Under the pieces are notes generated by a model. It saw nothing but the letters and a program-made list of their open reading frames with translations, was not told the DNA's origin and did no database searches. The translations under genes were made by a program, and so were the position numbers. From assembly GCA_030867875.1 (NCBI GenBank), contig JAOWCC010001634.1:9814778-9878777 (forward strand): DNA of 64,000 bases, given 5' to 3'. The DNA is from Actinernus sp. WN-2022. Lineage: Eukaryota; Cnidaria; Anthozoa; Actiniaria; Actinernidae. Below are positions 29,611-39,309 of the stretch, piece by piece (the first letter of the stretch is position 1; each line of letters starts with the position of its first letter).

Positions 29611-30379
29611 GATTTCTAATTACTGTTGATTGTGCATTTGATTTGTCACATTAAACTTTCAGAGATTATAGCCCGAAATTATGTTATTTCTACAATTGGA
29701 GACTTTTATAATGAAACCCCCGACCCCCAAAATAAGCGTTTTCCTGAATTTTGATTACAGCCATGTTAAACAAAGGGCAGCAGAGTCCAACACCCCCCTC
29801 CCCATTCAATGTTGCCCATAGAAACAGTGCATGCTGTACTCACTCCCGCTGAAACAACATTGACGAGGTGGGAGGGGTGAAGTTGGTAAAATACGCGATT
29901 TTGTTTGTGACTTTTTTTCAAATGAAAGCTAAGGTCTCGTCCTATTATGTCTGATTGTAGATAGGTTGTTTAATCGAACTAAGTTTATCTAGCTCTTATA
30001 TTGAATGTATGGTTACAGAGTTAAAACTACCTCTACTGAACAGGTTGTTTAGTTAAGAAAGTTAATGAAATTAGTTTCGCGCCAGCAAGCGTATATTCTA
30101 AACGTGTTTAATTAAACCGCTTTTTATTTAAACATGCACTGGAAAATCTAGACTTCTTCCATGGATTGGAAATATGTTGGAAATTAGAGTTTCCAACAAA
30201 ATATCCAAGGGTTGGAAATTCTAAATGTTGGAAATTTATTGGAAGTTTCAATTTCCAAGGGTTGGAAATGGTCTTACAAAAAAAAATTTAAATCGCAAAG
30301 AGAATTGTCACCTGGTCTGAAATGGGTATCAAACACGCAAGCTGAAATATTCTGCCGCTGAAATATTTCGAACCTCTTT
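29611..30379. other. Intergenic, TTGGAAAT-rich
   Basis: No gene seen. At 30165-30270 the octamer TTGGAAAT and its complement recur at least six times, probably a decayed simple repeat. Confidence 0.5.
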
Positions 30380-30601
30380 GATCACAGGTAGCCCAAGTTC
30401 TGTATCTGTACTGTGTGACTAATACAGTTATCGTGTACTAGGAAAAAATGAAAACAATAAAATATTGAACTTTGAAGAACTTGTCTTGTGTTATCAAGTG
30501 TCCTTAAGTATCTTATTTCAACCTTGGCGCTCTGGGACATGTTTTAGTACGTTTTCTAGCTCGCTCTTTTTTCTTGTTTACTCTCGGAGTACTATATATA
30601 T

Positions 30602-31256
30602 ATTAGAAAGGCGGGAAACCGTTATTTCAATACGCTTACCTTATGCCTCTATTTCCCCCCAAAAATATGCTCCAATTGATCCCAAATTCCCGGTGGTTAT
30701 CAATCTCTGGGCGGGAAATCATTATTTGGAAGTCTTGACAAAACCTTTCATAAAAATGAAGAAATTCCCAGCTTAAAAACGACAAATCAAGATTCTTGCC
30801 GTGGACCGATGCGAGGACGGTACAGCCTCAGACCTCGTGACCAAAAGCGTGACGTCTGCAAGACCCCCCGTGATGCAACACGATCCTCGGGGGGGGGGGG
30901 AGGGTACCGGAAAAAAAAAACAATTTTGCGGCATTTCATGGCAAAAGTTTTGCAGTACCCTCCCCCTGAGAGGATCGCGTTACATCACGGGGGGTCTTGC
31001 TGACGTCACGCTTTTGGTCACTAGGTCTGAGGCTGTACCGTCCTCGCATCGGTCCACGGCAAGAATCTTGATTTGTCGTTTTTAAGCTGAGAATTTCTCC
31101 ATTTTTATGAAAGGTTTTGTCAAGACTTCCAAATAACGATTTCCCGCCCAGAGATTGATAACCACCGGGAATTTGGGATCAGTTGGAGCATCTTTGGGGG
31201 GAAAAATCGAGGCATAAGGTAAGCGTATTTAAATAACGGTTTCCCGCCTTTCTAAT
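30602..31256. mobile_element. 655-bp near-perfect palindromic element
   Basis: Arms of about 290 bp start ATTAGAAAGGCGGGAAACCG and end with the complement. The centre is a G13 run, an A10 run and unpaired sequence (30886-30965). The homologous right arm of the host element has no such insert, so this is an insertion, at a TA-rich site. ORFs inside run in both directions and are palindrome artefacts. Confidence 0.9.
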
Positions 31257-31267
31257 ATTTAACAAAT

Positions 31268-31440
31268 AAAGAAGCCTTAGCCATGTTTTATACTATCATA
31301 AAACACGATGGGCATTTGAGAACATGAGAGAAATGTCAAAGCACAAGCCGAAGGTGCGTGCTTTCAACATTTCTAGAGTGTTCTCAAATGACCAGAGTGT
31401 TTTATGATAGTATAAAACATGGATTTAAGGCTTCTTTATC
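31268..31440. repeat. Foldback repeat, ATAAAACAC family (left-arm copy)
   Basis: AAGAAGCCTTAGCCATGTTT with TACTATCATAAAACACGATG pairs with the complement ending GGATTTAAGGCTTCTT. Part of the left arm; the right-arm counterpart is 35257-35420 and a distant copy lies at 4540-4680. Confidence 0.85.
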
Positions 31441-31894
31441 TGTTTTATAATATAGATTTACGCGCGCGATGAAAGGAAACCGCCAGTTGAAAACTACATA
31501 ACACGGCTAACCATGTTATATACTCTGTTATAAAATAACCCAGAGGAAACTCGCGCGCTGATTGGCTGAAAGCCGTGTTTATATGAGAGTCCATAGACAT
31601 GGAAATTCGCTGGCACGCGATTGTGAATGAAATCAAAATGGCAAACGACAAGCCGGGAAGAATGTTTTCACCAAACGTTGACTTTCAATAATATGATTGT
31701 AATCAGCAAAACCGACATATATATTTAACAAAAATACAGCCAACCGACGAAGTTATCAAATTTGCTAACCATCCCGGCCAATATATTTTTATTTGTGGTC
31801 CAACAAACAAAAAGTCGAAACCACTTTTCGTTTATCTTATTTCGTACGGTAAAACTAAAACACACAAACGGCTAACAAGTCTAGTTTTTTTTAA

Positions 31895-34121
31895 ACAACC
31901 TTATAGACGAATAGAGCAAGGAATGGATAATCCAAAAAATCTATGGCGCATTATTCGTAATCTGGCTCCTTCAAAATGCCCTAATCTGCCTAGCCACCTG
32001 ACCATTGATGGCAAGAACTATCACAATAATTTTGACATTGCTAACTTATTCAACGACCACTTTGCTAATATTACATCTACTGTTAAACTCAGCAGCCCTC
32101 TTGGTAGTCCCAATTGGGACCACCTTAACGAGTTTGTCTCCTCCAAGCTACCATCTGGTGTTCCATTCGACATTCCACCTGTTTCCGAGGAATTCGTCTC
32201 AAGTCTTCAACGCTTGTCCACTGGCAAGGCCGCCGGTTTGGACGGTCTTAACAGCTATTTTCTGAAAATTGCCGCTTCCTCAATTTTCCCTTCACTGACG
32301 GCAATTTTTAATCTGAGCATTTCATCTGGTATTTTCCCAGACCTGTGGAAAATTGCTAAAGTCTCGCCAATGTATAAAGACGGCTCGCTCTTTGACCGCT
32401 CCAATTTTCGTCCAATATCCATCCTCGCCGTGGTCTCTAAAGTCTTAGAGCGCCACGTACACTTATCTTTTTACGACTTTCTTGCTCAGCACGAGCTCCT
32501 ATCAGACTCACAGTTCGGCTTTAGAAGGTTTCGTTCATGTGAGCTGGCCATCGCTGATCTCTCGGACAAGATACTGAGTAATATAGATAACAAACTCCTA
32601 AATGGACTTCTCCTCATCGATCTGAAAAAGGCATTTGACCAAGTCGATCACAATACACTACTCTACAAGCTCCGAGTCTATGGCTGTTCCCCCTCGACTA
32701 TCGTGTGGTTCTGTTCCTATCTGTCAGGGCGTACCCAGAGAACCCTATTCCGGGGCACTCTGTCGGACGCACTTCCAGTGTCTGTAGGTGTACCACAAGG
32801 CAGCATCCTCGGGCCGCTTTTCTTTCTTATATTTATTAATGACCTACCTTTACAGCTATCCTCTAACACCTATCAGACAATGTTTGCCGACGACACTACT
32901 ATACTCACTTCTGGCCACTCTATCTCCACTGTCAGTTCTCAATTGAATGAAGTCGCCTTAGCTGTATCTTCATGGACAAGGCAAAACAAAATGGCACTCA
33001 ACATATCTAAGACCAAGACTCTACTTGTAACCTCCTCTCAGAAATTCCGTACGCTGCCTTGCTCTACATTAAATGTGGTAGTCGACGGTAATAGTATCGA
33101 GCAGGTCGACCACGCCAAAATACTAGGCGTCACTTTAGACAGTTTCATGTTATGGGAACACCACGTCGACAAAATCTGCGCCATCATCAGCAGTAGACTG
33201 TCTCTTCTCCGTCGCATTAAGCCTTTCCTCACCTATGAATGTGCATTGCGCTTCTATAATTCATGCATCCATAACCATTTCATCTATTGTTCTGCTGCTT
33301 GGGGCAATTGCTCCCACCTCCACATGCTGCGGCTTCTTCGCCTTCAAAAACGCGCTGCCCGCATACTCTTGGATGCCGACTTCCGTCAACCCTCTGTTCA
33401 TCTGTTCTCTCAGCTTAAGTGGATTCCGATCACCGACCTAATTAAATGTAGGAAACTTCTACTTCTCTTCAGCACATTTCTTAATCCTGATGCACCTACA
33501 AGTTTTAAGAACATGTTCAATTTCCTCTCTACTACTCGTAGAGCTTCTGGCCGCTGCACCAGAGCCAGCATGCATAACCTCGCCGTACCTTACCCTCGCA
33601 GTAATTCTGGCAAGCGCACTCTGGCTTATAGCGCTGCTATTCTTTTCAATTCCTTGGATCCCGACTTCAAGCAGCTTGCAACATCTACTACTACGCTCTC
33701 TTCTAATACTCTGTCTACCAGGCTGGCTTCTCTTAAGTATAAGCTTCGTAACGTTTTTCTTCCGCACATCTCCTCTGTTAACCATCTAGAGGAGCTCCTC
33801 TGCTATAACTGTCGCTCCTTGCTTCACTGCTGCTGCATTTCTGGCGCCGCGTCCAGGGCATAGCCCCTTCCATTGCGCAGTGTTCTAGTAAGTATATTTT
33901 GTTTTTGATTTTATTTCATATTAATTCTCTTTACATTGATTCCAATTACTCATTATATCTTGTAATGTCGTAGCCCGTGCGTTAATTTTTTCCCATACTT
34001 CCTTTCCTTTCCATTACGTTTTACTTGTAACATAGAGGGCCGCATGTTAGATAACTATGTAAGGTTAATGTGTCTTCCCTCTGTAAATAAAGAATATTGT
34101 ATTGTATTGTATTGTATTGTA
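31895..34121 (+). mobile_element. 5'-truncated LINE with (ATTGT)n tail
   Basis: Carries an intact RT ORF (31923-33863), about 260 bp of 3' sequence with AATAAAG at 34086, and a terminal (ATTGT)n run to 34121. The endonuclease domain is missing, so it is 5' truncated. I could not define a target site duplication. Its tail resembles (ATTGT)-rich tracts near 4000 and 42245. Confidence 0.85.
31923..33863 (+). CDS. LINE reverse transcriptase (ORF2 3' part), 646 codons
   Basis: Non-LTR reverse transcriptase that would copy LINE RNA at a nicked target. Ordered RT blocks: RPISILAVVSKVLE (~163), QFGFR (~195), motif A LLIDLKKAFD with catalytic Asp near 232, motif B GVPQGSILGPLFFLIFINDL (~290), motif C FADDTT with the Asp pair near 323-324, then LNISKTKTL and ILGVTLD, followed by the thumb-like C-terminus (LQKRAARILLDADF, LKWIPI). 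CR1/Jockey-group style. No stop or frameshift, suggesting a fairly recent insertion. ATG at 31923 is simply the first Met; the native start and the N-terminal endonuclease are lost. Confidence 0.9.
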   Translation: MDNPKNLWRIIRNLAPSKCPNLPSHLTIDGKNYHNNFDIANLFNDHFANITSTVKLSSPLGSPNWDHLNEFVSSKLPSGVPFDIPPVSEEFVSSLQRLSTGKAAGLDGLNSYFLKIAASSIFPSLTAIFNLSISSGIFPDLWKIAKVSPMYKDGSLFDRSNFRPISILAVVSKVLERHVHLSFYDFLAQHELLSDSQFGFRRFRSCELAIADLSDKILSNIDNKLLNGLLLIDLKKAFDQVDHNTLLYKLRVYGCSPSTIVWFCSYLSGRTQRTLFRGTLSDALPVSVGVPQGSILGPLFFLIFINDLPLQLSSNTYQTMFADDTTILTSGHSISTVSSQLNEVALAVSSWTRQNKMALNISKTKTLLVTSSQKFRTLPCSTLNVVVDGNSIEQVDHAKILGVTLDSFMLWEHHVDKICAIISSRLSLLRRIKPFLTYECALRFYNSCIHNHFIYCSAAWGNCSHLHMLRLLRLQKRAARILLDADFRQPSVHLFSQLKWIPITDLIKCRKLLLLFSTFLNPDAPTSFKNMFNFLSTTRRASGRCTRASMHNLAVPYPRSNSGKRTLAYSAAILFNSLDPDFKQLATSTTTLSSNTLSTRLASLKYKLRNVFLPHISSVNHLEELLCYNCRSLLHCCCISGAASRA

Positions 34122-34894
34122 GAGACTAGAGTAGACGAGAGGGAAAAGCAAGGCAACAATCTTTCAAAAAAAAAAATATGTCTTTTTTATCCCAAACTAA
34201 AAGGACATATACGTATTTGTCGGCGACGAAGTCACGAAATAATAAGCCTTCATATAAGGCCAATTGTTATCATTCACCCTGTTTGGTCTTAGATAATTCA
34301 GATAAGGTTTTTAGCTTTCTCCTTGCCATTTTATGAACTACATGAATTTTGCAAACTCACGTGCGATTGTGAAGTTGATATCTTGTTGATTTTTTCAGAG
34401 AACAAAAGGAGTTTTTCCCTCTTACCTTGCACTCTTAGCCTCATCTCCGTCATTGGAAGGAAAGTTCCAACAGCTAGATCTTTCCATTGAGTTTAGTGAA
34501 AATAGAAGTTCATTCAACTAAAACCTGCTTCAAAGTTCAACAGGGGAATCATGTTTCCTCATGTACATTCAGCGACAAAAACACCCAGTTCAAGTCCTCC
34601 ACTCCTTGAATGCCTTTCGCCTTAAATTTCCGGGAAAGCATGTCTTGAATTCCGAGTTAGTCTTTTCGGGGACTGTTGAAGCAGAGGTTTTAAAATAGAG
34701 CCACACACTGACACAGAGCCAGAGGACACAGAGCATTCCTTCGTTTCTCTCAGTTCTGTATCGGGGGATTTCCCGCGCTGTGCAAACTCACCGTCGGTCG
34801 ATTTCTGACGACTGTTACGGTTAGGAGAATTGATCTTCTGATCGTGCGTGCGTACGATTTTCTCTCGTGTTTTTCCTGTTCGTTATTTTATAAA
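34122..34894. other. Unassigned interior of the composite element
   Basis: No coding region recognised between the LINE tail and the hairpin block. Confidence 0.5.
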
Positions 34895-35045
34895 AGCAAT
34901 ATAACACGCTTTTCATGTCTTTGTTCTCTTATATAAACACTTGGGATATGTTGGGAGAACGCAGAAAAACTCTTTGTTCTCCCAACATATCCCGCGTGTT
35001 TATATAAGAGAACAAAGACATGGAAAGCGTGTTATATTGCTTAAA
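34895..35045. repeat. Perfect-type hairpin, 150 bp
   Basis: GCAATATAACACGCTTTTCA, then TCTTATATAAACAC and ATATGTTGGGAGAAC, are followed by their complements ending GAAAGCGTGTTATATTGC. Arms about 65 bp. Confidence 0.9.
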
Positions 35046-35155
35046 TAAAACATGGCTTCTTAGCCAATCAGAGCGCGCGTACTATCGTATCTATATTATA
35101 AATATTTATAATAGTACGCGCGCTCTGATTGGCTAAGAAGCCATGTTTTATCAGA
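35046..35155. repeat. Second adjacent hairpin, 110 bp
   Basis: ATAAAACATGGCTTCTTAGC with CCAATCAGAGCGCGCGTACT pairs with AGTACGCGCGCTCTGATTGG and GCTAAGAAGCCATGTTTTAT. Abuts the previous hairpin. Confidence 0.9.
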
Positions 35156-35630
35156 GTATATAACATGGTTAGCCGTGTTATATAGTTTTCAACTGGCGGT
35201 TTCCTTTCATCGCGCGCGTAAATCTATATTATAAAACAGATAAAGAAGCCTTAAATCCATGTTTTATACTATCATAAAACACTCTGGTCATTTGAGAACA
35301 CTCTAGAAATGTTGAAAGCACGCGCCTTCGGCTTGTGCTTTAACATTTCTCTCATGTTCTCAAATGCCCATCGTGTTTTATGATAGTATAAAACATGGCT
35401 AAGGCTTCTTTATTTGTTAAAGATAGTACAGAGTAAACAAGAAAAAGAGCGAGCTAGAAAACGTACTAAAACAGGTCCCAGAGCGCCAAGGTTGAAATAT
35501 GATACTTAAAGGACACTTGATAACACAAGACAAGTTCTTCAAAGTTCAATATTTTATTGTTTTCATTTTTTTCTAGTACACGATAACTGTATTAGTCACA
35601 CAGTACAGATACAGAACTTGGGCTGCCTGT

Positions 35631-35683
35631 GATCTCTCTCTATAATGAAATGACAACCTTTGTCATTTCATTATAGAGAGAGA
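35631..35683. repeat. Perfect palindrome at the right terminus
   Basis: GATCTCTCTCTATAATGAAA plus TGACAA is followed after three bases by its exact complement. It shares GATC with the end of the composite element. Confidence 0.9.
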
Positions 35684-36413
35684 TCTCAAAAATCAAAAAC
35701 TCTCTAAACCCGATCCAAAATAGCCCAAAATTAGCAGGGAATACGCAAGGACATAAGAAAAGGACACTCGAGGTACATTTATTGCAAAAAAAAATTTCAT
35801 TACCTTATTTTACCAAGATAAGAATTCAATACAAACTCTATTAGTGAGAAGACAAGGAAAATTCTGGAGAAAACGGACTCTAGCGTGCGCTATCACGCAA
35901 CCAATCTTGCGCGAGTGAATCACGTAATCTACCGTAGAATTTGTAAGAGCCACAAATCGTGAGCTTGGTCTGCCTGTGCTTTGATGTGCCGATACCGAGT
36001 TCATGTTCCTCGTTATCATTTCATCGGAGCAGAGAACTGGTAACTACGATCGCGTGCTTTCGGTGTCCATTTTGGATAGCGAATAAGACCAACTATATTC
36101 TATAACCACAATAATCCCCGCTTCTATCGCTTTAGGTAAGTAGAATATTGCACAAAAAGTTATTGAAACATTCTATCAAAACAGGATGCTGTTTACTGCT
36201 TTGAGTTGTGAAAGAAAACTGTTTCCTCGGTGAATGCGGCTTGTATCCGAGCAGAGTTTCTGTGTTTGATTCTTTCCTCACCAGAGTAACGGACGATACG
36301 ATCAGATGTTTTTTCGGTGCTGTGGGAAGGCTAGAATGATTAAAGCCTTGTATGACGGCTGTTCCTTGCTTTAATGAACTGAAGAACAGCTGCTTGCCCA
36401 TTGTGTTCACGCA
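35684..36413. other. Intergenic, no gene recognised
   Basis: AT-rich unique-looking sequence, no coding signal. Confidence 0.5.
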
Positions 36414-36417
36414 TTAA

Positions 36418-38086
36418 GGGCCCATTGACATATTTAAATCGGCCGTTGCTAGGGAAAGATTGCAGCCTCAAAACTCTGAATTTCAAACGAGACCTGAAAC
36501 AACCATGGGGGCTGATCAAAGCCAGGTCCCGGCTAATCCACAGATCGAATTGGAATTTAGCGAGTTGGCTTTTGCGGAGGGAGGAAAACCGGAGAACCCG
36601 GAAAAAACCCTCTGAGCAAGGGCGAGATACCAACTAACTCAACTCTCATATGGCGCCCCATCCGGGAATCGAACCTGGGCCACAGAGGTGAGAGGCGAAG
36701 CGCTTAACCACTGCGCCACCCTGGCTCCCCCGGAAAATTAAAGAGTGGGCAATGATTATTGTCAAGGTGACTTCTAGGGTAAAGTCTTGTATTGTCGGTT
36801 TCCAAAATCCATGCTCGATTTTGTGGAGAACGTGGTCGACAACATTATAAACAGGAAAAAGTTTGGTGTTTATTGAAAACGCGCTAAATGTTTAGAATTT
36901 TTAGAAACCGGAAGTGCGCAAAAGTGCCTGTTTTGTGTGTTGTTGCAGTAAAGTCTACACTAATTGGTCAAACATGATGTGCATATGCTCCTATTTCCTC
37001 CGACAATGGCCAGTTTTGGGACTTGGCTGAATACTCCAGTCTGAATACTCCAGTCTGCAATGAGCCGCTAGCTTGATTGTCTGCAATGAGCCGGCTTCGG
37101 ACTGTGTGGCCATGGAGTACATGCCAGAACCCATTTCGCGGCAAACCGAAGAGCCAATAGAAATCAAGCTAAAATTAGACCGAGATTCGACAACTTTCAC
37201 TTGAAGTTGAATCTCGTGGCGTTCACAACAGTTTGTTTTCCGACATCAAAAATACTTTTTTAAGGATGAAAACCGACCTGTATTTTAATTAGTTGCACTG
37301 AGGTTCAATCACAACTTTACCAGGAACCCGAAAGCATTATCTGGAGACAAAAGTGTGCATGGTTGTGGAAGATTTGAGTTGAAAACCTGCCGGTCGAAAA
37401 TCACTTGACTTCTTGCAGTGTTCTTGAGTGGCCGTACTTTCCTTCGTGTTTTTAAAAGCCATTTTCTCGCTGGAAGCAGATATTTCAGCCTCTGTATCTT
37501 TGACAACTATATTTACTAGATGTTCTTTCAATCTATTAACAGTGGAAAGAGCTCGGCTAAATCGGAGAGTCTAATACAAGTTTCCTTTCCCATACATCGG
37601 CGATTTCCTGGCTGACTTCATCACTGTGTTGGCGGCGCCGTACGCTTGCCGTTACTTTTTTACTCTGTACAAATTATTAATTATTTCTCTTTCTCTAGGT
37701 TCAAGTACAGTTAGGCGCCTTTCGAGTCCTGAACTATTCCTTCAAAATTATTGGATTGAGATTCTTGTCAAGTATTATTTTCTTTCACACGATAAACCAA
37801 GCTTTTCATTTTCCCCGCTACAGCTTGTTCCGACTTTTGAACAGTTTACTTCATTCATTCATGAAAACCTTTCAGGTAAACCACGAATAAAACTTACAAA
37901 CATGTGTAAGTATTAAAACTATCGGGTGGCCGGTGAACACGCATAAAACTAGCCTGACAAAACAGCCGACTCATATAGCCCGAGTCGGCTGTTTTCTGAG
38001 GCTAGCAAAAACCGGAAGTCAAAATCGCATCTGCTGCTGCGAGCATACCAACGGTGTTGCATAGCAACGAAATATGTCAATGGCCC
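36418..38086. mobile_element. TTAA-type DNA transposon, 1.67 kb
   Basis: TIRs GGGCCCATTGACATATTT (left) and GGGCCATTGACATATTT (right, complement), flanked by TTAA at 36414-36417 and 38087-38090. A subterminal GTTGCTA motif is present at both ends. Contains a SINE (36570-36735). Its interior 36990-37300 recurs inverted near 45150-45370. No transposase recognised; an open plus frame at 37626-37916 is unassigned. Confidence 0.85.
36570..36735 (-). mobile_element. tRNA-derived SINE, copy 2
   Basis: The minus strand has A-box-like GGTGGCGCAGTGGTTAAGCG and B-box GGTTCGATTCCCGG. The body GGAGAACCCGGAAAAAACCC is shared with the 2575-2745 copy. Nested in the TTAA element. Confidence 0.75.
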
Positions 38087-38090
38087 TTAA

Positions 38091-38556
38091 GGTGCCGTTA
38101 CACGAGACGATTTTTCGCGACGATTTTTAATGCATGTTACAAGAGACCACTTTTAGCGCAACATTATTGCGGCAACGGGTATGTTACACGGGACGATTTT
38201 TAGCTCAACATCTAGCTGGCACCTAGGCTCCTACTCCGACACCCTCGTTTAGAAACATGGCTGACAAGTGGAGTCTTTGTTTGTTGACGTAGCCTCGTTT
38301 CCGTGGGCGTAGCGAACAGGTTTCTGGGATGACGTTGCGCGAAAAGTCAACGGCGAGGGTGTTACACGAAGCAACTTCAACAAAATTCGGGCAACAATGT
38401 TGCAGGTTTTTGAAGGTAATTCAAACCCTGCAACATGTTGCCGCAACGAAGATTGCGTTACAAATCGTCCAGAGCGCCATGTTACTCTGTTGACTTTTCG
38501 CGCAACAATGTTGCACGAAAAATCGTCGTTAAAAATCGTCTCGTGTAACATCACCT
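38091..38556. mobile_element. TTAA-flanked MITE, 466 bp
   Basis: Left GGTGCCGTTACACGAGACGA, right the complement of AGGTGATGTTACACGAGACG. Arms continue with CGATTTTT blocks. Left TTAA (38087-38090) is shared with the previous element; right TTAA is 38557-38560. Interior repeats GTTGC/GCAAC motifs. Noncoding. Confidence 0.85.
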
Positions 38557-38560
38557 TTAA

Positions 38561-39309
38561 ATTGAAACTGGGTCGTGACTGTGACGTGCTCTGTACATAT
38601 ATCATTATATGACAACAAACAAATATAATCTATTTGTTTTATATAACAATCGCCAAGCTTTTTTAATGAGAAACACTGAAAAAAAAAATGAATGCGCACG
38701 ATCCCTCACGACATTTCAATGTACAGCTGCGACCACAGGCAGCCCAATCTATGGATTTGTGCATGAAAATAGAAGATATGTATGGGTTTTTATAAATCCT
38801 TTCAAATTGCCGTACAATGTATAAATAAACATACCTTTTCGCTTCCATGTTGTTTCCTTTGTGGTTTTTCTTGTCTTGAAACTATTTTAGGCTGTTTTGG
38901 GGAGTTTTTCATCCACCTCAGCGCACCACCTCTAAGAAGAAGAGAAGTCTCTTCTTTAAAAACTCTGAATGGCTCAAAAAGAGAATATAAAATCTTCTGT
39001 ACAGGTATTTTTATTGATTACATTTTCTCTTTTTCGAGTATATCATAGGGTCTTCGTTTTCCCGGGGTCTTCGTTTTTCCCGGGGTCTTTGTTTTTCCGG
39101 TCACCAAGAATACTAGCTTTAAAATAATAAGTATTCTGTATCAGATTTACAACGAAATACTAATTAGCTTTGTTCGATTGTGTATCCATGTGATTCGAAT
39201 GTTTGGTTAGTACCCTTATCAATTATTACTGAATATTACAAATACAGATACACTACGACGATTTGTGAAACAAGTTAAAAATTCTAGGAACTTCTTATTG
39301 CCACACATC
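38561..39309. other. Intergenic downstream of the minus-strand carrier
   Basis: No gene seen. A 20-bp unit GGGGTCTTCGTTTTTCCC is tandemly repeated about three times at 39049-39098. The carrier's 3'UTR must start at 39309 and run leftwards; I could not place its poly(A) site. Confidence 0.5.

Larger units (their letters stand above)
30380..35634. mobile_element. Composite long inverted-repeat element
   Basis: The left end GATCACAGGTAGCCCAAGTT matches in complement the right end AACTTGGGCTGCCTGTGATC. The arms stay inverted-homologous from 30380 to about 31534 (after removing the 655-bp palindrome at 30602-31256) and from about 35152 to 35634, about 480 bp each. The interior contains a LINE (31895-34121), more hairpins (34895-35160) and about 0.8 kb of unassigned sequence. 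No transposase recognised. Confidence 0.82.

Noticed and set aside
30801..31085. ORFs inside 30801-31085
   Set aside because: Both sit in the 655-bp palindrome; their two halves are complements of each other.
33235..33789. Secondary ORFs overlapping the LINE RT
   Set aside because: Shadows of the 646-codon RT frame.
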